Position numbers and translations under genes: made by a program. Positions 25,322 through 35,080 of a stretch of 36,391 nt of DNA are shown here, piece after piece. Source of the DNA: Helicobacter didelphidarum (GTDB taxonomy: Bacteria > Campylobacterota > Campylobacteria > Campylobacterales > Helicobacteraceae); the NCBI RefSeq assembly GCF_003364195.1, contig NZ_NXLQ01000018.1, positions 1-36,391 of the forward strand, written 5' to 3'. Position 1 is the first letter of the stretch. Each line of letters opens with the position of its first letter. A model generated the notes under the pieces. That model saw only the letters and a program-made list of their open reading frames with translations. It was not told where the DNA came from and made no database searches.

Positions 25322-26065
25322 TTATGTATATAATCCACCATTTACACGCACAACTTCCCCTGTAATATAACTTGCATGATCACTCAATAAAAATGCTACC
25401 GTATCGGCAATATCTCTTGGCTTACCAAATCTTCCAAGCGGAATATTTTTAACATACTCAGCCTTTATGTCTTCTTTAAGACCTGATGTCATATCAGTTT
25501 CAATAAAACCCGGCGTAACAACATTAAATCTCACATTTCTGCTCCCTGATTCAAGTGCAAAACTTTTAGTCATTGCAATCATTCCTCCCTTACTCGCAGA
25601 ATAATTAGTTTGCCCAGCATTTCCCTTTTCACCAACAATAGAAGCGATATTAACTACACTTCCATATCTTTGCTTACTCATAATTTTCAATGCTTCTCGA
25701 CAACCAACAAAACAAGATTTTAAATTCGCCTCAATTACACCCATAAAATCTTCTGTACTCATACGAAGAGCAAGTTTATCATTTGTAATTCCTGCATTAT
25801 TAACAAGATATGCTAATTCCCCATCACTCTCTTTAATAAGTTCAAGAGATTGCTTGTAACTCTTCTCATCTGTCACATCAAAGGCAATAATAGCTGCTTT
25901 CCCACCTTTAGATTCTATTTCTTCTTGCAATTTATTTGCAGAATCAGGATTATTTCTATAATTAATCCATACTTTTATGCCAAATTCAGCCAATGTTCTT
26001 GCAATCTCTGCACCAATACCTTTACTAGAACCAGTAATAAGAGCATTTTTACCACTAAATTTCAT
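25322..26065 (-). CDS. fabG: 3-oxoacyl-[acyl-carrier-protein] reductase
   Basis: 247 residues. It reduces 3-ketoacyl-ACP with NADPH in fatty-acid elongation. It is a short-chain dehydrogenase with the cofactor motif TGSSKGIG (11-18), NNAG (89-92), and the catalytic set N114, S142, Y155 and K159 (YSASK). The conserved PGFIETDM segment and the C-terminal NGGLYT are present. I start at ATG 26065, with AGGAG upstream, because the protein from there has exactly the usual FabG length. The longer frame to 26221 is an artefact that covers the promoter shared with pflA. The gene lies upstream of fucT on the same strand with a 238-base gap, so a separate transcript is more likely than an operon. Confidence 0.95.
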   Translation of the reverse strand: MKFSGKNALITGSSKGIGAEIARTLAEFGIKVWINYRNNPDSANKLQEEIESKGGKAAIIAFDVTDEKSYKQSLELIKESDGELAYLVNNAGITNDKLALRMSTEDFMGVIEANLKSCFVGCREALKIMSKQRYGSVVNIASIVGEKGNAGQTNYSASKGGMIAMTKSFALESGSRNVRFNVVTPGFIETDMTSGLKEDIKAEYVKNIPLGRFGKPRDIADTVAFLLSDHASYITGEVVRVNGGLYT

Positions 26066-26235
26066 AACTAAACTCCTAAAAATTAAAATAGTTGCTGCAA
26101 ATATTTTGCAAAACACGCTATTATAACATACTAAAAAAAATAAAGACTTCTTTGAAATACTAGCATTTATCAATGTTTTATCGTATAATTTCATTGTCAA
26201 TAAAAATAAAATACGAAACATAAAAAGGATTTATA

Positions 26236-28656
26236 TTGCATTTTGGCTATATTTATACCATTATATTCTTGTTATTTTTCTGCTTTTTTGGTATGGCACA
26301 TAGCTTGGATATGAAATTAAATTATGGCAAAGAAGACAAAGAGACTTTTGCTGTTTTGAATCTTAAAAATGAATTTCCATTCAGTTGCGAATCAACTTTA
26401 AAAATTAATGGTGATGTAGAACAAATTACTTGCCAGATTGAGGGAATTCCACAAAGTGGCTTTAATCCTACCAAGAGTTCAATGCTTGCTTTCAGCTACC
26501 AAATGGGAGAAAAAGAGCCAGATTCCAACAAGCGGAAGATGGTATTAAAGGTTGTTCCTATCAATGGTGCAAAACTCCAACTTTTTTCGGTTTTTAGTGA
26601 CTTGAAAACCGAAAAACCAATTCCAGTTACACGACAAACACACTCAAAAAGCTATCAAATAGTAGCTTATTATAAAAAACTACCATTTTTAAAACCAGAT
26701 GATAATCTTACAAAACGAGATTCTATTAATTTTCCTGTATCTATTCCAAATACAGCGACACCAATGGTAGGTGAGCTTGATATTAATCGCAAACCACTTG
26801 ATTATACTGCGGGTAAAGATTTAGATGAATTTATACAAATTCGATCGCTTATGCATGCAAGAAAATATGCCGATGCACTTGCAAAAATTTCCAAAGCTTC
26901 ACAGACTTATCCCGATAGTCTTTTTACAAAAGATATGATTTATTATGCTATTGTTGCTCTTTCAAAACTCAAAGATAAATCTTCACAAGATTATTTACTC
27001 GATGCAGGTGTGAAATGGGTTAAAACTTATGCAAGTGATGATCATGCACCTGAAGTTATGTATCTTTTAGCAAAAACTTTTTTACAGCAAAACAAAGCCA
27101 AAGATGCGTTTTATTATCTTACAAGAATATCAGAAGAATATCCAAAAACACGTTATTCATCTTTAGCAAAAATGCAAATTGCTAATACACTAAAGTCTCA
27201 AAGCGATATCAAACGTGCACCACTTATTTATCGAGAAGCATACAAAGATGCCCAAGATGTTGATACTGCATCGCAAGTTGCTATTTCATGGGCAAGATTT
27301 AACTTGAGAAACAAAGACTATGAATATGCAAATGAGTTGTTTAATAAGGTTTATACTGTGTATCCAGCTTATTTTCTTACGGATCAAGATGAAAGCATGA
27401 CTATTATCAAAGAACTAGAAGAAGAAGAACAATATAAAACTGCAGCCAACATTGCAAGATATTTGAGTGGGTATACCAAAATAAGTGATGATAAACACGC
27501 ACAACTATTAAACAAAGCTTCAGATTTTTATACAAAAATTGGTGATTTTGATTCTGCTCATAAAATAAATCTCGATTTCTTACATTACCATCCAAGTCAT
27601 AAATTAGCAGAAAAGATTCGTGAAAGAGACAATTCTTTGCTCTTTGAAATTGGGGGTGATTATAAGACAAAAATGCAACGTTATGATACAATCATAGCAA
27701 CTTACCCAAATTCAGAAAGCTCTAAAAAAGCTTATGCACTTAAAGCTCAACTTTATTATGAAAATAAAGAATATGACAAAATTATTGAGATGCAACTCTT
27801 GTTACCCGAAGATTCTCCTATTATACAAACTGCTATCGATAACCAAGTCGTAGAGTATCTTAAAGAACATAATTGCGATGGAATAACAGGTGTATTAAGC
27901 AAGGCTCATAAAGTAAGTCTCAATGTGGCACAAAGTCTTGATGTTTTTGAGTGTCTTTACAACAGAACAGCATATCAAAAAGCAAACCAGCTTTTTTCTG
28001 GTTTAAATAAATATATTAAAGATGGTGAAAACCAACTTAGGTGGCTCTATCTCCAAGCAAATACACTCTTTGCATTGGGTGAAAATAAAGCTGGTATCAA
28101 GGCTGGAAGAGATGTTCTTGATTTAGCATTTGCCACAGGAAATACAAAATATTATGACATAAGCTTCAAAATGTTTAATGTATTTTATAATGATGAAAGC
28201 ACAAGACATGAAGCACTGAAATTGAGCGCAAAAATGGATCAGTGGTTTCCTAATGATAAACGTATGTTAGCAGTTCATTTTACTCTTCTTAATGAAGCAC
28301 AACAGAAAAATGATCCGCTCGCACTCAAATCTGAAGCAAATACTATCATGGCTATTCAAAACAAAGTAAAAGACTATGGGTTTAGCCCATATGTAAATTT
28401 TATCCATATTAATTCACTTATTGATGAAAATAAATATAAAGAAGCACTAAGTGAATTAGAAGTTCTTAAAAGATTCCAATTAAATCTTGATGACAAACAA
28501 CAAAGATTCTATAAAATTGCGAATATTAACTACACATTAAAAAACATGGAAGAAAGCAAAAAAGCACTTGATAAATGTGTCGCACTAGGCACTACAACCT
28601 CTTGGGGAACTCTCTGCAATAATGCTCTCTCGCTACATGATAGTAGCTTAGAATAG
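26236..28656 (+). CDS. pflA: Flagellar motor scaffold protein PflA (TPR repeats)
   Basis: An 806-residue exported protein: a signal sequence (hydrophobic YIYTIIFLLFFCFFGMAHS), a beta-rich N-terminal part to about residue 190, then tetratricopeptide-type helical repeats to the C-terminus (for example YADALAKISKASQTYPDSLF, KDAFYYLTRISEEYP and YKEALSELEVLKRFQ). Size and layout match the paralysed-flagella protein PflA of Campylobacter and Helicobacter, a periplasmic part of the disk and spoke structure around the motor that supports high torque. The start is TTG at 26236, with AAAAAGG upstream; starting at a later ATG would remove the signal peptide. It is divergent from fabG. The PflA assignment rests on size and architecture; another large TPR lipoprotein-like scaffold is the alternative. 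Confidence 0.75.
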   Translation: MHFGYIYTIIFLLFFCFFGMAHSLDMKLNYGKEDKETFAVLNLKNEFPFSCESTLKINGDVEQITCQIEGIPQSGFNPTKSSMLAFSYQMGEKEPDSNKRKMVLKVVPINGAKLQLFSVFSDLKTEKPIPVTRQTHSKSYQIVAYYKKLPFLKPDDNLTKRDSINFPVSIPNTATPMVGELDINRKPLDYTAGKDLDEFIQIRSLMHARKYADALAKISKASQTYPDSLFTKDMIYYAIVALSKLKDKSSQDYLLDAGVKWVKTYASDDHAPEVMYLLAKTFLQQNKAKDAFYYLTRISEEYPKTRYSSLAKMQIANTLKSQSDIKRAPLIYREAYKDAQDVDTASQVAISWARFNLRNKDYEYANELFNKVYTVYPAYFLTDQDESMTIIKELEEEEQYKTAANIARYLSGYTKISDDKHAQLLNKASDFYTKIGDFDSAHKINLDFLHYHPSHKLAEKIRERDNSLLFEIGGDYKTKMQRYDTIIATYPNSESSKKAYALKAQLYYENKEYDKIIEMQLLLPEDSPIIQTAIDNQVVEYLKEHNCDGITGVLSKAHKVSLNVAQSLDVFECLYNRTAYQKANQLFSGLNKYIKDGENQLRWLYLQANTLFALGENKAGIKAGRDVLDLAFATGNTKYYDISFKMFNVFYNDESTRHEALKLSAKMDQWFPNDKRMLAVHFTLLNEAQQKNDPLALKSEANTIMAIQNKVKDYGFSPYVNFIHINSLIDENKYKEALSELEVLKRFQLNLDDKQQRFYKIANINYTLKNMEESKKALDKCVALGTTTSWGTLCNNALSLHDSSLE

Positions 28657-28996
28657 TTCCTTGTATTTCTCATATATCTTAAACTTTACCTACAATCTAT
28701 TTCTTTATTATGGTAAAAAAGTATTTTCTTAATGAAATTCTTTATATATGTCAGAACATGCACAATATTGTATGCCTAAAGAAGACTCTTAATCACCCAT
28801 AGAACAGAATATAATATGATATCAATATAATGAGTTCCATAAAATATTCTCATATTTTCTCTTTTATATTATCATTTTATGCTATTTATAATAATTATTT
28901 ATAATTTACTCTTGACATATTATCATTTTATTTAATATAATGATAAAGTTAATTTACAAAAGTTGTGAATTATAATTTTATTTTAAGGAGAATAGT
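28657..28996. other. Gap between pflA and ferritin
   Basis: AT-rich, no gene. It holds the ferritin promoter and operator-like repeats. A lone TTATCATTTTA (28869-28879) repeats the left arm of the operator 51 bases downstream. Confidence 0.6.
28912..28946 (+). promoter_or_regulatory. Ferritin promoter overlapped by a Fur-box-like inverted repeat
   Basis: A perfect TTGACA (28912-28917) and a perfect TATAAT (28936-28941) with an 18-base spacer. The inverted repeat TTATCATTTTA-TTTAA-TATAATGATAA (28920-28946, one mismatch) covers the spacer and -10. It resembles the ATAATGATAAT-type Fur box. In H. pylori, pfr is repressed by iron-free Fur, so the same control is inferred here. Confidence 0.7.
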
Positions 28997-29491
28997 ATGT
29001 TATCAAAAGAAGTTATTAATAAGTTGAATGAACAAGTTTCAAAAGAAATGTATGCTTCAAACCTTTATTTAAGTATGAGTTCATGGTGTTATAATAATCG
29101 CTATGAAGGTGCAGGGCAATTTTTGTTTGAACATGCAGGACAAGAAAGTGATCATGCACGCAAACTGGTTACTTATTTAAATGAAACAGATTCTAAAGTA
29201 GAATTGCAAGCGATTGCAAAGCCAAATTCTGAATTTAAAGATCTACTTGATGTGTTTGAACAAACATACAAACATGAACTAGAAATCACACAATCAATCA
29301 ATGATCTTGTGAGTTTTATGCTAGAACAAAAAGATTACTCAACATTTAATTTCTTACAATGGTATGTTGCAGAACAACACGAAGAAGAAGCACTCTTTAG
29401 AGGTATCATTGACAAGATTAAACTCATTGGTGATAAAAGCAATGGACTGTATCTTGCTGACCAGTATATTAAAAGCCTTAGTGGAAAATAA
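28997..29491 (+). CDS. pfr: Non-heme ferritin
   Basis: 164 residues that should form a 24-mer iron-storage shell in the cytoplasm. Ferroxidase-centre residues are visible in the four-helix bundle: the helix-A glutamate in EQVSKEMYASNLYL, then the E-x-x-H pair in EHAGQESDHARK, and helices C and D with EQTYKHELE and AEQHEEEALFRG. The length is right for bacterial Ftn/Pfr. AAGGAG precedes the ATG. It has a monocistronic layout with a strong promoter and is convergent with the flavoprotein gene downstream. Iron-responsive control through Fur is likely from the operator-like repeat. Confidence 0.96.
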   Translation: MLSKEVINKLNEQVSKEMYASNLYLSMSSWCYNNRYEGAGQFLFEHAGQESDHARKLVTYLNETDSKVELQAIAKPNSEFKDLLDVFEQTYKHELEITQSINDLVSFMLEQKDYSTFNFLQWYVAEQHEEEALFRGIIDKIKLIGDKSNGLYLADQYIKSLSGK

Positions 29492-29659
29492 TGTCTTACA
29501 CCCATATCAATAATTATAATACAAAAGGCTTGTTCTTTATACAACAATAACTTTCAATAGTTGAGAGATATGAATTACAAAGGTTGCAGAATATATTGAT
29601 ACATGTAATAATAAATTTAATTTTATTTTACTAATTCAAATAACTAAGCCTTATGGCTC

Positions 29660-31549
29660 TCAGACTTTCAATTCATCAATCGCACGCATTGATTGCTCAA
29701 TCGCTGTATGCAAAAAAGCCTCCCAATCAGAATCAGAATTCGCTATGGCGATATTTCCAAGTGGCTTTCTTGCCGTGCGTATAGTCTTTTTGCTTTGTTT
29801 TTTGTCATCATACAACGAATTATAATTATACGCATAGCAATGTCCCCAGCGATTAAGCGTTATCCCCAAAATATCCTTTGTCTTAAACCCAGCACTCCCA
29901 AGCATAGCATGCAAATGCTCTTTTGTCATCTTCTCAAGCGTAGAAAAAGGCGTATCAAAAAGCGTATGCCTTGTGAGACGCGATATTGTCCGCGCGTCAA
30001 GAGATTCACCCCTTATGCTTTCATCATTTAAACGCAAAGGCGAACCAATCATGTGGAGACATATAGGCTTTTTTGGATTTGTTGGGTGTTTATATGCACC
30101 CATATTGACGGGATAGTCAAGCTTTGTATTCACATAAAATGACTTTGGCGCGTAAATATCATGCACACCTAGATTCACGAAACATTCCCAATTTGCAAGC
30201 AAAACCTTTGTATAAATCAGAGAGGTTTTGACACATTGCGACAAGGCTTGTTTTTGACTCTCATTAAGCTCCGGGATAATATATGGAATCATCGAATTAT
30301 AACTTGCCATTATGAGCTTTTTTGCAAATACCTTTTTCAAACGCTTACTTCTATGGTCGCCATAGACAATCTCCACGCCACCATTGACATTACGCGCGTG
30401 AATTGCGGTGCTTTGGAGTCGGATTTTGCATGGGGCATTTGGCATATCAAGTTTGCTATAATCAAATCGTGCTAAAAGTATGTCTTGTGGATTTATCGCT
30501 GCAGCAGTGATAGAGGGAATCAGCTTTTTTACCATAAGTCGAGCTATCGAGGCATTCCCATCAGGAAAATGATGAATATATGGTTCTTCAAACTCCGCAT
30601 GGCTTTCTTTTTTCAGCCCTATATTGTCAAAACCAGGAAACGCACATTCCATAGCGATTTCACACGAAATCATATCAATACCTAACGCCATAAAATCATC
30701 ACTCATTCCATCAAAAAAGCTCACTGCAAGAGGCGAAAGCTTCACTTTATCAAGCAAAAATGTCTTATAGCTTGTTTTGGCTAGATAATCCTTTTTTTGT
30801 GATTTGCTCATACCTGCAAGATAGTCGCTAGGATTTGTATAGAATCTAATGAGGGCTTCTCTATCGCTTTGTGGCATAGGAAAATCCCCTATAAACTCCG
30901 CAAAAGTCCGTGCATTGCTTTTGTCGCGAGGGATTGCATCATCAACGATTGTGCGAGGGTCGCCAGAGACGATTGTATTCACGCCAAAATCTCTTTTATT
31001 GAAAAACACACCGCGACTAAGCTTCATATTCGGATAAAAATCGATATTAAAACATTTCTCAAGTGTGGGAATATCCACGCCCAAAGAATGCAAAAATGAA
31101 AGAACTTTTTTGCTATATAGACTTTTTGGAGATTGCAGGGATTCACTCCCGCCATAACTTAGAATCATACCTCCATTAGTATGAAACTCATTGCGTCTTG
31201 CGTGTCCGCCAAAGTCTTTGTGATTATCCAAAATTAAGCTTTTTGCATTTGTCCCTACCCTATCATGAAACAAACATGCTGCACTTAGTCCGCTTATCCC
31301 AGCACCCACGACAACCAAATCATAGCTCTCTTCCACTGCAAGACGCGAAAAGTCAAATGATTCGCCATCGCGTAATGCGTGCGCAAACATATAGCTCTCA
31401 TTGTCGCTTCCTACGAGATTCTGTAATGATGGCGGATAGAATCTTTGTTGAATCTCTCCCATATTGCCCTGCAATGCGAGAAGTTCTCGTGGCGACATAC
31501 CCGCAACCACAGCGAGTGCCATACCATTGATAAAATCTCTACGCGTCAT
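29660..31549 (-). CDS. Tat-exported FAD-dependent amine oxidoreductase, spermidine dehydrogenase-like
   Basis: About 629 residues. I start at ATG 31549, with AAGGAG upstream, giving MTRRDFINGMALAVVAGM, a twin-arginine signal (T2-R3-R4-D5-F6-I7). An ADP-binding fold follows: YDLVVVGAGISGLSAACLF and then LILDNHKDFGGHARRNEF. The family resembles Pseudomonas spermidine dehydrogenase (SpdH), which oxidises spermidine in the periplasm. The C-terminal FAD-contacting part has GNIAIANSDSDWEAFLHTAIEQ. It would be folded with FAD before export. The electron acceptor is unknown and no cytochrome gene is adjacent. Polyamine is the best guess for substrate; other amines or carotenoid-like substrates are possible. 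Confidence 0.8.
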   Translation of the reverse strand: MTRRDFINGMALAVVAGMSPRELLALQGNMGEIQQRFYPPSLQNLVGSDNESYMFAHALRDGESFDFSRLAVEESYDLVVVGAGISGLSAACLFHDRVGTNAKSLILDNHKDFGGHARRNEFHTNGGMILSYGGSESLQSPKSLYSKKVLSFLHSLGVDIPTLEKCFNIDFYPNMKLSRGVFFNKRDFGVNTIVSGDPRTIVDDAIPRDKSNARTFAEFIGDFPMPQSDREALIRFYTNPSDYLAGMSKSQKKDYLAKTSYKTFLLDKVKLSPLAVSFFDGMSDDFMALGIDMISCEIAMECAFPGFDNIGLKKESHAEFEEPYIHHFPDGNASIARLMVKKLIPSITAAAINPQDILLARFDYSKLDMPNAPCKIRLQSTAIHARNVNGGVEIVYGDHRSKRLKKVFAKKLIMASYNSMIPYIIPELNESQKQALSQCVKTSLIYTKVLLANWECFVNLGVHDIYAPKSFYVNTKLDYPVNMGAYKHPTNPKKPICLHMIGSPLRLNDESIRGESLDARTISRLTRHTLFDTPFSTLEKMTKEHLHAMLGSAGFKTKDILGITLNRWGHCYAYNYNSLYDDKKQSKKTIRTARKPLGNIAIANSDSDWEAFLHTAIEQSMRAIDELKV

Positions 31550-32025
31550 AATGTCTCCTTCATGCATATCAAAATATCATCAAACTTGAAGTGATTGTTA
31601 TAGAATCTAAGATTGAGATTCTATACATTTATTTTTTCAATTATGGCTTATAGTGATTGATTTTAAGAATCTCAAATGATAAAACCCCTCAATCAGAGTC
31701 TTAAAATCTTAGCTAAGAAAATTCAATAACAAAGATTTAGAGTCTATAACCTTGCCCAAATCTCCTCAATGCTTTCATAATCAAGTCTTTAGAATTTTTG
31801 GCTAAAATCCCGCTATCTTTTTTAGATTCTAAAAAACTCTTGCAATGAATAACTTTTATAAATCTCACAAAAATACAAAACAAATCTCTGAATGTATATA
31901 AATGACCCATTATCTCTTTTAAACCAAATAAATGCGAACATTCTACCACAATAGTTTTAAGTTTTTGTGATAAAATCATAAAGCTCACTCAACGAAATAT
32001 ATGATACACAAATAAGGACTACATT
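31550..32025. other. Divergent gap between the flavoprotein gene and dld
   Basis: It contains a perfect 10-bp hairpin (31599-31608 and 31616-31625, loop of 7) made of TAGAATCT and AGATTCTA, followed on the plus strand by a T-rich stretch. It lies upstream of both genes, so it is not an ordinary terminator. An 83-codon minus-strand frame with a GTG start (31737-31988) has no recognisable family and overlaps the expected dld promoter. I do not call it a gene. Confidence 0.55.
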
Positions 32026-34854
32026 ATGCACAAACCATCACTTTTAAATAAAGACTATCACGCATTCTACACGGAAGCAAAGGAATTTTTAGAGAATAGA
32101 ATCTTTATTGACTATTTACATCGCTTCGCACTTGGAGGTGATGCCTCTTGCTACCGCTATATTCCACAAATCGCCATAAAAGCACATAATGAAGATGAGA
32201 TTATCAAGATTCTAGCTTTAAGTCGCAAATATCAGCTCCCACTTACATTTCGTGCCTATGGTAGCTCACTTTCCGGGCAGGCGTGTAGCGATAGTATCCT
32301 TGTGATTACGACTTTTGGTTGGCGTGATATAGAGGTAAGTGAAAAGAATATTAAACTTTCCTGCGGGGTGATTGGTAGTGAAGCAAATGATGCACTTAAG
32401 GCAATGGGTAAGAAAATAGGACCAGATCCAGCGACTATTACTATGGCAAGTATTGGGGGGATAGTCTCAAATAATTCAAGTGGTATGTGCTGTGGTGTGA
32501 AACAAAATAGCTACCAGACGATAGAATCTCTTCGCGTAATTTTAGGCGATGGCACGATACTTGATACAAGTAGCAAGGAAAGTGTGGAATCTTTCCTTGC
32601 AACGCACGCGGATATGGCAAAATCCTTGCTTGATTTGCGAAGCGAGATTCTCGCTGATAGCGAACTTAGCACGCTTATTCGTCGTAAATACAAAATCAAA
32701 AATACCACCGGCTATAGCCTCAATGCACTCCTTGATTTTGATAATATTACTGATATTCTTAATCACCTCTTTGTCGGTGCGGAGGGGACTTTGGGCTTTA
32801 TCTCAAGTGTGGTGCTTCAAAATGTCGATGATGAGAAATATAAGGCATGTGCGTTGCTTTTCTATCCGGATATGAATTCCACTGCATATGCGATACAAAT
32901 CCTCGCTCAAAACGATGATATTATTTCAAGCGCAGAGGTAATGGATTATGCCTCGCTTAAAAGTGTGCAGGGGTTAGAGGGTTTGCCAAGCGTGATAGAT
33001 GAGATACACGAAGGAAATGCCTGTATCCTAATCCAGACGCAAAGCAATGATTTAAGCACACTAGAATCCAATCTCGTGCGGATAAAAGATTCACTCACAC
33101 ACACGAATCTCCTCTTCCCTGCACTGTATAGCCAAGATGAAAGTGAATATAGTGCGTGGTGGAAAATCCGCAAAGGGCTACTTCCTATCGCTTCATCTCT
33201 TCGTGAAGATGGAAGTTCCGTCATTACCGAAGATGTGTGCTTTGAAATTGAGAAGTTCGGCGAGGGCGTGAAATTCTTGCAATATCTTTTCGAAAAATAC
33301 GGCTTCAAGGATAATGGCATAATCTTTGGACACGCACTCAGTGGTAATGTGCATTTCATCATTACGCCCAATCTCAATGACGCTGTGCAAAGGGAGAATT
33401 TCGAAAAGCTCGTCGAGGAGATGGCACAAGGCGTGGCGAATATGGGCGGAAGCATCAAGGCAGAGCATGGCACAGGGCGTATGGTCGCACCATTTGTCGA
33501 GATTGAATGGGGGAAGAAAGCTTACCAAATCAACCGCAAAATTAAGCAAATTTTTGATAAAGCAAATCTCATCAATCCCGATGTCATCATCACTGATAAT
33601 CCAACTATTCACACACAAAATCTCAAAGAGATGACAAAAGTCGATGATTTCATCAATAAATGTATGGAATGCGGATTCTGTGAAAAAGCCTGTCCAAGCA
33701 ATCCGCTCACACTCACGCCACGTCAAAGAATCGCCGTAATGCGTGAAATACAAAGACTTCAAAATCTCGGCACTCAAGACGCACACGAACTTCGCGATGA
33801 AATGATAAATGAATATGTGTATGTAGGCGATGAAACTTGTGCTGCTTGCTCGATGTGTGCGACATTGTGTCCGCTTGAAATCGACACGGCTAAAATCGCA
33901 CTTCACTTGCGACAAAAGCAACAAAAAGGGTTAAAAGTGGCAAATAAGATTTTACATAACATGAATACAACACTTCATTTTGCTAAGTTTGGGTTAAAGA
34001 TGGCAAGTATTTTTAATCCGAAATTTTTACATTCTATCAGCTCAAAATTTCGTGCAATATCACCAAATCTACCCTATCTCCCGCTTAATCTTCCGCAAGC
34101 AAATAACTATCAATTCAACGATGTTGTGATAAATACAGAATCTAGTGTAGTATATTTTAGCACTTGCATAAATCGTGCATTTGCTCCATCACAGAATCTA
34201 AGCATGAATGCGGATAGTAGGAATATTCAAGAAGTCTTTGAGAGTATTTGCAAAAAGGCAAAAGTGAATGTTATCTATCCACAAAATCTTTCTAATATGT
34301 GCTGTGGCAAAGCATTTGTGAATTATCCAACTTTGCAAGAAGAAAATAAGCAAAAGATTATAAGGGAACTCAATATCGCTACTAATGGCGGGAAAATCCC
34401 TATCGTGCTAGACCATAGTGCGTGTAGTTATCACCTCATCAAATTGCTTATGGATTCGGGACTTAAAATCTATGATATGCCAAATTATATCTATGAGGTG
34501 CTACATTCTAAGCTTCAATTTCACCCAAAAAATGAAAATATTGCATTATATTCGATGTGTGCCTTGAAGAAAAACAATGTTAGTCTTGAGCCACTTGCAA
34601 AGCTCTGCATAAATGGAGAAATCGTGATAGATAGGGCATTATTTTGCTGTGGGTTTGCAGGAAATAAAGGTTTTTTTACGCCAGAGTTGAACCGCAATGC
34701 ATTACAAGGCTTCAAACGATTTTATGCAAATAGTAAAACTCGTGGTATCTCGCGTGGATTTGGAAGCTCTAGCACTTGTGAGATTGGACTAAATGATAAT
34801 AGCGAGATTTATTGGCAACATATTGTATATCTTGTGGATGAGGTAACGCGATAA
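32026..34854 (+). CDS. dld: D-lactate dehydrogenase, FAD and iron-sulfur type
   Basis: A 942-residue fusion oxidising D-lactate to pyruvate and probably passing electrons to the quinone pool at the inner membrane. The domain order begins with a VAO-type FAD domain (FRAYGSSLSGQA, then IGPDPATITMASIGGIVSNNSSG) and an FAD-oxidase C-terminal domain with GHALSGNVHF and EHGTGRMVAPFVE. Two 4Fe-4S motifs follow (C546/C549/C552/C556 and C605/C608/C611/C615). Last come two CCG-type cysteine motifs (C759-C760-G and C874-C875-G) of the heterodisulfide-reductase-like module. It corresponds to the large Dld proteins of H. pylori and C. jejuni. AAGGA precedes the ATG. An overlapping hairpin at the stop codon may end the transcript. 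Substrate specificity (lactate rather than another 2-hydroxyacid such as glycolate) is inferred from family. Confidence 0.9.
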   Translation: MHKPSLLNKDYHAFYTEAKEFLENRIFIDYLHRFALGGDASCYRYIPQIAIKAHNEDEIIKILALSRKYQLPLTFRAYGSSLSGQACSDSILVITTFGWRDIEVSEKNIKLSCGVIGSEANDALKAMGKKIGPDPATITMASIGGIVSNNSSGMCCGVKQNSYQTIESLRVILGDGTILDTSSKESVESFLATHADMAKSLLDLRSEILADSELSTLIRRKYKIKNTTGYSLNALLDFDNITDILNHLFVGAEGTLGFISSVVLQNVDDEKYKACALLFYPDMNSTAYAIQILAQNDDIISSAEVMDYASLKSVQGLEGLPSVIDEIHEGNACILIQTQSNDLSTLESNLVRIKDSLTHTNLLFPALYSQDESEYSAWWKIRKGLLPIASSLREDGSSVITEDVCFEIEKFGEGVKFLQYLFEKYGFKDNGIIFGHALSGNVHFIITPNLNDAVQRENFEKLVEEMAQGVANMGGSIKAEHGTGRMVAPFVEIEWGKKAYQINRKIKQIFDKANLINPDVIITDNPTIHTQNLKEMTKVDDFINKCMECGFCEKACPSNPLTLTPRQRIAVMREIQRLQNLGTQDAHELRDEMINEYVYVGDETCAACSMCATLCPLEIDTAKIALHLRQKQQKGLKVANKILHNMNTTLHFAKFGLKMASIFNPKFLHSISSKFRAISPNLPYLPLNLPQANNYQFNDVVINTESSVVYFSTCINRAFAPSQNLSMNADSRNIQEVFESICKKAKVNVIYPQNLSNMCCGKAFVNYPTLQEENKQKIIRELNIATNGGKIPIVLDHSACSYHLIKLLMDSGLKIYDMPNYIYEVLHSKLQFHPKNENIALYSMCALKKNNVSLEPLAKLCINGEIVIDRALFCCGFAGNKGFFTPELNRNALQGFKRFYANSKTRGISRGFGSSSTCEIGLNDNSEIYWQHIVYLVDEVTR

Positions 34855-34875
34855 ATTTTGCTTTACAAAATTTAT
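34851..34875 (+). terminator. AT-rich hairpin at the dld stop codon
   Basis: Perfect 10-bp arms ATAAATTTTG (34851-34860) and CAAAATTTAT (34866-34875) with the loop CTTTA; the left arm includes the TAA stop. No strong T tract follows. Confidence 0.4.
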
Positions 34876-35080
34876 TAATACTATGAAACAAAAAGAAATC
34901 ACATAAAGTTTTAATATGCAAAAAGAGTAAAAAATGGAATGGATTTCATACTTTCTTGTTTGACGCAGACGAGGAATTTGAAATTATATCTCAAACTTTA
35001 ATATTACTGAACTGATAACAAAAAATCAATCTCTTTAGTGCCTGTATAATGAATACTCTATTTATTTTGAAATGATCTCC

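Noticed and set aside
26066-26221. N-terminal extension of fabG to 26221
   Set aside because: The added 52 residues are not part of the FabG fold, and the ATG at 26065 has a good ribosome site and gives the standard length.
31737-31988. Minus-strand 83-codon frame upstream of dld
   Set aside because: GTG start, no clear ribosome site, no recognisable family, and it overlaps the expected dld promoter region.
33193-33924. Long minus-strand frame opposite dld
   Set aside because: Shadow of the dld coding sequence; the plus-strand protein has complete FAD and Fe-S motifs.
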